Shown one piece after another: positions 58,144 to 64,000 of a DNA stretch of 64,000 bases (positions within the stretch are counted from its first letter, which is position 1; every line of letters begins with the position of its first letter). The DNA comes from Cryphonectria parasitica EP155. Taxonomy: Eukaryota; Ascomycota; Sordariomycetes; Diaporthales; Cryphonectriaceae. Under the pieces are notes generated by a model. That model saw only the letters and a program-made list of their open reading frames with translations, made no database searches and was not told the origin of the DNA. Location: assembly GCF_011745365.1 (NCBI RefSeq), contig NW_024468912.1, forward strand, positions 682,001 to 746,000, written 5' to 3'. A program made the position numbers and the translations under genes.

Positions 58144-61100
58144 ATGGCCTCACCACCGACATCTCCCGCGCCCCAGCGACCCCTGAGCGCGATGGTTCGG
58201 CCAGCACCCAGGAGCAGCAGTCGGATGAGCTCGTCGAGCAAGGCCGGTGGCGGGAGCAGGGCCTCGGATGAAGACGGCAAGACCTCTGTCAAAGTTGGTA
58301 AGTCTCTCAGCAAAAAGAATGATTCTTGTCTCTCGTTCTCGTTTTGTCGCTGTCTGTTGCCTTGAGTCGCCTTGAATCTGTGCTAACACAACGCGATTTT
58401 TCTTCCTGCCGCAGCCGTCCGCGTCCGACCCCCTCTCCAGCCGACCGACCCAGGCTTCGACCTCATTCCCCAGCGATTTCAGAGATCTATGGTCCAGGTC
58501 ATGTCAGACACCACACTGGCCATCGATGCGCCTCAGGGTCGCAAGGTCTTCGTCTTCGACCGCGTCTTCTCCCCCGAGGTCGACCAGGCCGGGATATGGG
58601 AATATTTGAATGATTGCGTCAATGCATTTACCACTGGTTACAATGTTTCTTTGTTAGCATACGGCCAGTCAGGCGCAGGGAAATCCTTTACAATGGGCAC
58701 TTCGGGCCCAGGCGAGCAGAACGATCTCGACATAATGGGTAAGCAAAGACACAAAATGCAACAAGACATTTAGAGGATATTTGGAGTGGAGGAGAGGGGA
58801 CCGGAAGAAAGGAGACGGTGAGCCTCCTTCGTTTACATGAGCTAATCTGATTAAACCTGTCAGGTGTGATCCCTCGAGCTGCAACCGCCCTTTTCGAGAA
58901 ACTCGACGGTCCAAAGGGGAACCCGAACCGAAGTTCCATGTCACAGCTTCGCGCGCCTTCCAGGATATCAACGCAGCTATCCGCGCCTAAAGGGAGCAAA
59001 AGCTGGTCCCTCAAGGCTACCTATGTCGAGATCTACAACGAGCAGCTGCGCGACCTCTTACTACCCGATCACATCCCCCCGAACGAGCGCAGCCCTGTCA
59101 CAATACGAGAAGATACCAAGGGCAACATTATCCTCACAGGACTGCGGCAGGTCGACATACACTCGGTCGACGACCTGCTGAATGCGCTGAACTTTGGGTC
59201 CACTGTGCGCCAGACCGACGCAACCGCTATCAATGCACGATCCTCCCGTTCTCATGCTGTGTTCTCTCTGAACCTCGTACAGAAGAAGCCCGGTGTCACC
59301 GCTCCTCACGACAAGAGGCACTCCATGCCGGTCGAAGCCATGACGGGCAACGAGACATGGACCACGACAGACAGCAAGATGCACTTTGTCGACCTGGCAG
59401 GCAGCGAACGTCTCAAGAACACCCATGCCGAGGGCGCACGAGCCAAAGAGGGTATCTCTATCAACGCCGGTCTGGCCGCCCTCGGCAAGGTCATCTCGCA
59501 GCTGTCCTCTCGGAACGCAGGCGCCCACGTGTCCTACCGCGATTCCAAGCTGACCCGCCTGCTCCAGGACTCCCTCGGCGGAAACGCCATCACCTACATG
59601 ATCGCCTGCGTCACTATGCCCGAGTTCCACCTGAGCGAGACCCTGAACACAGTTCAGTACGCCCAGCGCGCCCGCGCCATCCAGAGCAAACCTCGTATCC
59701 AGCAGGTCGAGGAGGGTGACAAGCAGGCAGTTATCGAGCGCCTCAAGGCGGAGGTGGCGTTTCTCCGCGAACAGATCAGGAATTCGGACCGGGTTGGCGG
59801 CGACAGGCGGCCATCTGGAGAGAGGTCCGAGCGGTCCAACGAGAGGGAGGTGGAGCTTCAGAACCAGCTCCTCGACGCGCAGGAGAACTACGGCACGCTG
59901 AGCCAACGACACGCAAAACTGATTGCCGAGATGGCCAAGGCGAGGGACTCGGAACAAGCCGACAACCCACATCTGGGCGAAACCCTGGAGGACAGCGCGA
60001 CCGAGAGGTTGAATCGATCCAACAACTTCGCCCAGGCCGTGGAGCAGGTCGTGCTCGAGTACGAGAAGACCATCCAGGCGCTGGAGCAGTCCCTCTCCAG
60101 CACGCGAAGTACCCTTCACAACACGGAGACGAGCCTCCTCGAGAAGGAGAGCAAGTGCGCCTACGCCGAGACCCTCAATGCCCAACTCCAATCCCGACTC
60201 TCCAAACTAACCGAGCGGGAGGCCAACACGGAGACTTACCTCCACGACCTGGAATCCAAGCTGGATGGACAAACATCTGGCGAGGCCAAGAACGCCACCA
60301 TCATCACAGAGCTGCGCAAGGAGATTGCCCGCATCCGGGAGAACGAGGCCGCCTGCGAGGACTACATATCTACCCTCGAGGAGCGGCTCGCCGAGGCTGA
60401 TCAAGACTCTGAGCTCATGCAGCGCGAGATCGACAGGCTGGAGCAGGTCATCGAGCGCCAGAGGAGTCTGGGCAAGCTGGACTCGCTGCTGTACGAACTC
60501 GACCACATCCAGAAGGACTCGGGTGCGCCAGAACCAGAAGTCGAGGTGACCAGCGGGAACAACAACGTGCAGCGCCTCAGCCGCGCCTTTGGCGACAACT
60601 CGCGCAGCCAGAGCCGCAGCGGCCGTCAGAGCCAGATGGAGGGCACGATCCGCGAGGACCGGGAGGAAGACATACCCGAAGAGGGCACCGTGCCACCTGC
60701 CATCGAGGAGGAGGGCCCGAACGGCGAAGCAGCCACCCCGCCGGTCAACAAGCCAACGCGGGAGGCAGTGTCACATTCCTCGGAGCGTCGTGCGAGCTCA
60801 GCGCAGTCCAGGTTCGTACAAGACAAGCTTGAGAACGTCACGCAGGAGCTGCTGGACCTGCGGGTCGAGCACGAGAGCACCCTGACGCAGTACGACCTCC
60901 TGCACACCAAATACGACGAGGCCCTCAGGACGTTGGCCGAGCTGCAGGACACAATTGATGAAGCACGTCACCCCTCCCGAGTGCGCGACTCCATCCTGTC
61001 TCTGACCTCTCCCTCCGAGACACAGACAAGGCCGTCGTCTTTTTTGTCGGAACCGAGGTCGGGTCATACCAAGGATGGCGAACAGCCCTCATCATCGCGC

Positions 61101-63920
61101 TCGCTCTCCTCGGAATTATCATCAGCTATGAACTCCCCCGCTGGCGTGGAGGTGTCTGACACGGACACCGCAAAGCCCAGATCCGACGCCGACCAGCAGG
61201 TAGTGTCAGGCGAACAGCTCCCTGAGGCGGACGAGAAACAGGTGGTAGTAGATGATGTTGATGATGACGAGCAGCAGCTGCTGCCAGAGGCAGAAGAGCC
61301 GCAGCAGCAAGTAGCAGCAGTAGCAGATGAGAAACTGTCCGAGGCGGACACACATGACCCGGCTGTGGACCAAACCGACAACTCAGACCTGGCGGTGGAG
61401 CTGAGACGGCTGCAGACACTTGCCACAGAGAAGGAGGTGGCGGAAAGGAAGCTGACCGAAAAGTACGCCGAGCTCGAGAAGGAGCACCACTCGGCGCTCG
61501 ACATGGTGGAGGAGCTCAAGACAGAGGTCGCAAAAGCCCGCCACAACCTGGAGCCGCCATCACCAAGAGCCATCTCACCCGTCATCCGCCGCAAGTCCAG
61601 CCAGAATGTCATGATTATCGACCGCGCCCATCGGTCCTTCGCGTCTCTGCGCAACATTGCCGCGGAGAATTTCGAAGCCCAACCCGAGGTCATGCAGAAC
61701 TTCGAGCTGAACCTGAACGCCGCTATGCACGAGCTTCATTCCAGGTCGGAGAGGATACAAGAGCTCGAGGCTGACGTTGCCAGCGCCAAGAAGGAGATGG
61801 AGACCAAGATGCAGATCATCTCGGGCCTGACGCGGGAGCGGTCAAGCTTGAAAGCCTCCACGACAGACGTGTCGCTCGTCTCATCCCTCAAGGATCAGCT
61901 GGAGAGGAACGAGAAGCAGCTCCACCAGATGCAGGAGGCGCAGGCCACCCGCGAGAGGGAGCTGCAGGCCGAGGTCGAGGCCCTGCGCGCCTCCATGAGT
62001 GCTGCCAAGTCCGACGAGGCGAAGGACGTGGGGGCTGCTGAGTCGACGGATGCCACCGTTGCTGCTCACGACGAGAAGATCACACAGCTGGAGGCTGAGC
62101 TCAAGGACTGGCAGATCAAGCACGAGTCGGCCCTGGAATCGATGCAGACCACCGAGCAACAGATGAGGACGACGATCGGAGATCTCGAGGCTCAACTTGC
62201 GACAGTCAGCGACCAGCTCAAGGAGGCCGCCGTCTCGACCGACAAGGAAGTCGTGGTGAAGGAGGCAGAGGACAAGAGCGAGGAGCTCCTGTCGACGCTG
62301 CGCGGCGAGATTGACCAGTACAAGGCGATCATCGACGGCAATGCTACCAAGGTGGCGGAGCTGGAGCAAGCCCACACCGCCGCCAAGAGCGAGCTCGAGG
62401 AGGCCCAGAAGGCGCGTGCACTCGCTGCTGCCGAGGCCGAAGAGCACAAGAGGCAGATCGAGAGCCACTTGCACGAGCTGGATGATGTCCGGGCAGAGGC
62501 GCAGCAGAACAGGTCCGAGGCCGAGGCCCACAAGCACGATGCGGAGACGCAGAGGGAGCTGATCTCGACTCTCGAGAACCAGATCGCGTCCCACGAGCGC
62601 GCCATCAAGACCCACCAGCAGAGCATGGAGGTTCTCAAGACCAATCACGCGAAGCAGGTTGAGGACCTCCACACGTCGACGAAGCAGGAGCACGAGGAGA
62701 AGATGGCAGCGGTCAAGGAGGAGCACGCAAGGATCAACAAGAGGCTCGAGAGCCAGCTCGCGGAGGCGCGCGAGGAGCTGATGAAGGTCGCCACGCAGGT
62801 TTCCTTTGCCCTCGGCCTAGATGTCAGCGTCGAGCTCATCTCGGAGCGCATCGAGGATCTCATCGCCGACCAGAGGGCCCTGGCCGAGGAGCAGAAGAAG
62901 ACGGCTGAGCTGGAGCAGGCAGTGCACGAAATCTCCAACGTCAACGAGTCGCTCGTGCAGGACCTGGAATCGGTCAAGTCGACCCTCTCGGACATCCTCA
63001 TGGAGGACGGCGCTGAGCTCAGGAGCCCGTACCCGACAGTCACCGAGCAGGCCAGCACGGTCAAGAGGAAGATGGTCGACCTGCGGAGCAACAACAAGAA
63101 GAACTCGCGACTGGTCGACGAGCTCGAGGAGCAGCTGCAGAACAACTTTGACCAGGTGCATGCTACCAACAACCGCCTGTCAGCTCTGCACGAGCGCAAT
63201 GTTCAGCTGGAGGATGCCCTCGCCGCCAAGCATAGCCTTCAGTCTCAGCTTGATTCCGTCAAGCTGGAGAAGGCTGCCCTCGAGGTATGTGACTGGCCAC
63301 CATGTTCCCATCCCTTCCCACCAGGTCCACGGGTGCTTTTTGTTTTCTTTCTTTGTACTGACAATTTAATATAATAGGCTCGGCTGAACTCTGGTGACAC
63401 CATGGGTCGTTCCGACTCCATGAACGGAACGATCAGAAAGACAGCCTCGGTCACTTCACTACCCTCACCACCACCTGCCATCCCGCTGCCTCCTCTGCCC
63501 AGCAGTGCTTCCAGCCCGAGCGGCACGACGTCGCCAACACCTGGCATGCGGCCGCCGTCCAAGGACATCACGATGCAGCAGATCCAGGAGGACCAGGAGG
63601 CGCGCATCAGGACGATCGAGAAGCACCTGTCTGCGGAGAAGCAGCTCACATCGACGCTCGAGGAGGCGCTCACAGACCTCGAGAGGCAGTCCAACAAGAT
63701 CAAGGCGGACTGCGAGGCGTGGCGCAGGCGGTGTGGCGATCTCGAGGCCGAGCTCAAGGAGCTGAAGGACAAGCCACAGCAGGACAACCGGTGGAGCCTG
63801 CACCAGGTCGAGGAGGAGAGGAAGAAGCGCGAGGCGGCCGAGAGGGCGCGTGCGCATCTCGAGGAGAGGATGAACGCCATCAACAAGAAGAAGAAGAAGG
63901 GCAGCCTGAACTGCTTCTAG
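58144..63920 (+). CDS. N-terminal motor kinesin, kinesin-4-like, with long coiled coil
   Basis: A microtubule motor. The model is join(58144..58297, 58415..58738, 58864..63284, 63378..63920), 1813 aa. After a Ser/Pro-rich lead of about 50 residues the motor starts with VAVRVRPPL. The P-loop GQSGAGKS is at residues 135-142. Then come TYVEIYNEQLRDLL, switch I NARSSRSHAVF, switch II DLAGSERL and HVSYRDSKLTRLLQDSLGGN. The motor ends at LNTVQYAQRARAIQSKP. Some 1300 residues of heptad-rich coiled coil follow, broken by acidic and Ser-rich stretches. Motor and neck sequence most resemble kinesin-4 (KIF4/chromokinesin), but no Cys-rich DNA-binding tail is seen. The protein ends with five Lys and SLNCF. 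The introns (117, 125 and 93 bp) have standard borders. Frame-open intron 3 would otherwise give a false tail after LEV. Confidence 0.9.
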
Positions 63921-64000
63921 ACGGAGTGATTCTTTGTATTGCCCTTTTTGGCAGAACAAGAAGAAGTCTCGCTCACGCACGTACTCGCTTCCATGTCAAC
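63921..64000. other. 3' flank of the kinesin gene
   Basis: The window ends 80 bp after the stop codon. No feature is seen. Confidence 0.5.

Overview
The window looks like nuclear DNA of a filamentous ascomycete (Pezizomycotina, probably Sordariomycetes). Introns are short (53-306 bp), with GT..AG borders and CTRAY-type branch sites. The proteins include families confined to or typical of this group (Zn2Cys6 regulator, DUF7702-like membrane protein, OPT transporter, NACHT-ankyrin NLR). CpA-to-TpA mutation in a repeat array fits repeat-induced point mutation (RIP). No species can be named from the sequence alone. Splice models below were made by eye from frame, splice sites and family motifs.

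Layout. 1-9.6 kb: the 5' part of a FAD-dependent oxidoreductase (-), a Zn2Cys6 transcription factor whose zinc cluster is spread over three exons (+), a seven-helix-type membrane protein (+) and a group A FAD monooxygenase (+). 9.6-16 kb: a C-rich leader region and the ataxin-2/Pbp1 gene (+). 16-32 kb reads as an accessory island between conserved genes: a small cysteine-rich secreted protein (-), an oligopeptide transporter (-), a complete-ended but decayed Fot1/pogo-like transposon, and a PNP-NACHT-ankyrin NLR (-). The distal ankyrin array of the NLR is riddled with CAG/CAA-to-TAG/TAA nonsense mutations, and its last repeat is interrupted by the transposon. 32.7-52 kb is gene-dense and conserved: Snt1 of the Set3 histone deacetylase complex (-), deoxyhypusine synthase (+), an unrecognised low-complexity protein with an in-frame TAG followed by 110 open codons (-), hydroxymethylglutaryl-CoA lyase (-) and the Eme1 subunit of the Mus81 nuclease (-). 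52-58.1 kb carries no gene I can support. 58.1-64 kb is a kinesin, probably kinesin-4 type (+).

The genes do not form one pathway. The most notable locus is 17.4-31.5 kb. It combines a candidate secreted effector-like protein, a peptide importer and a predicted intracellular immune/allorecognition receptor under diversification or decay by tandem repetition, RIP and transposon insertion.
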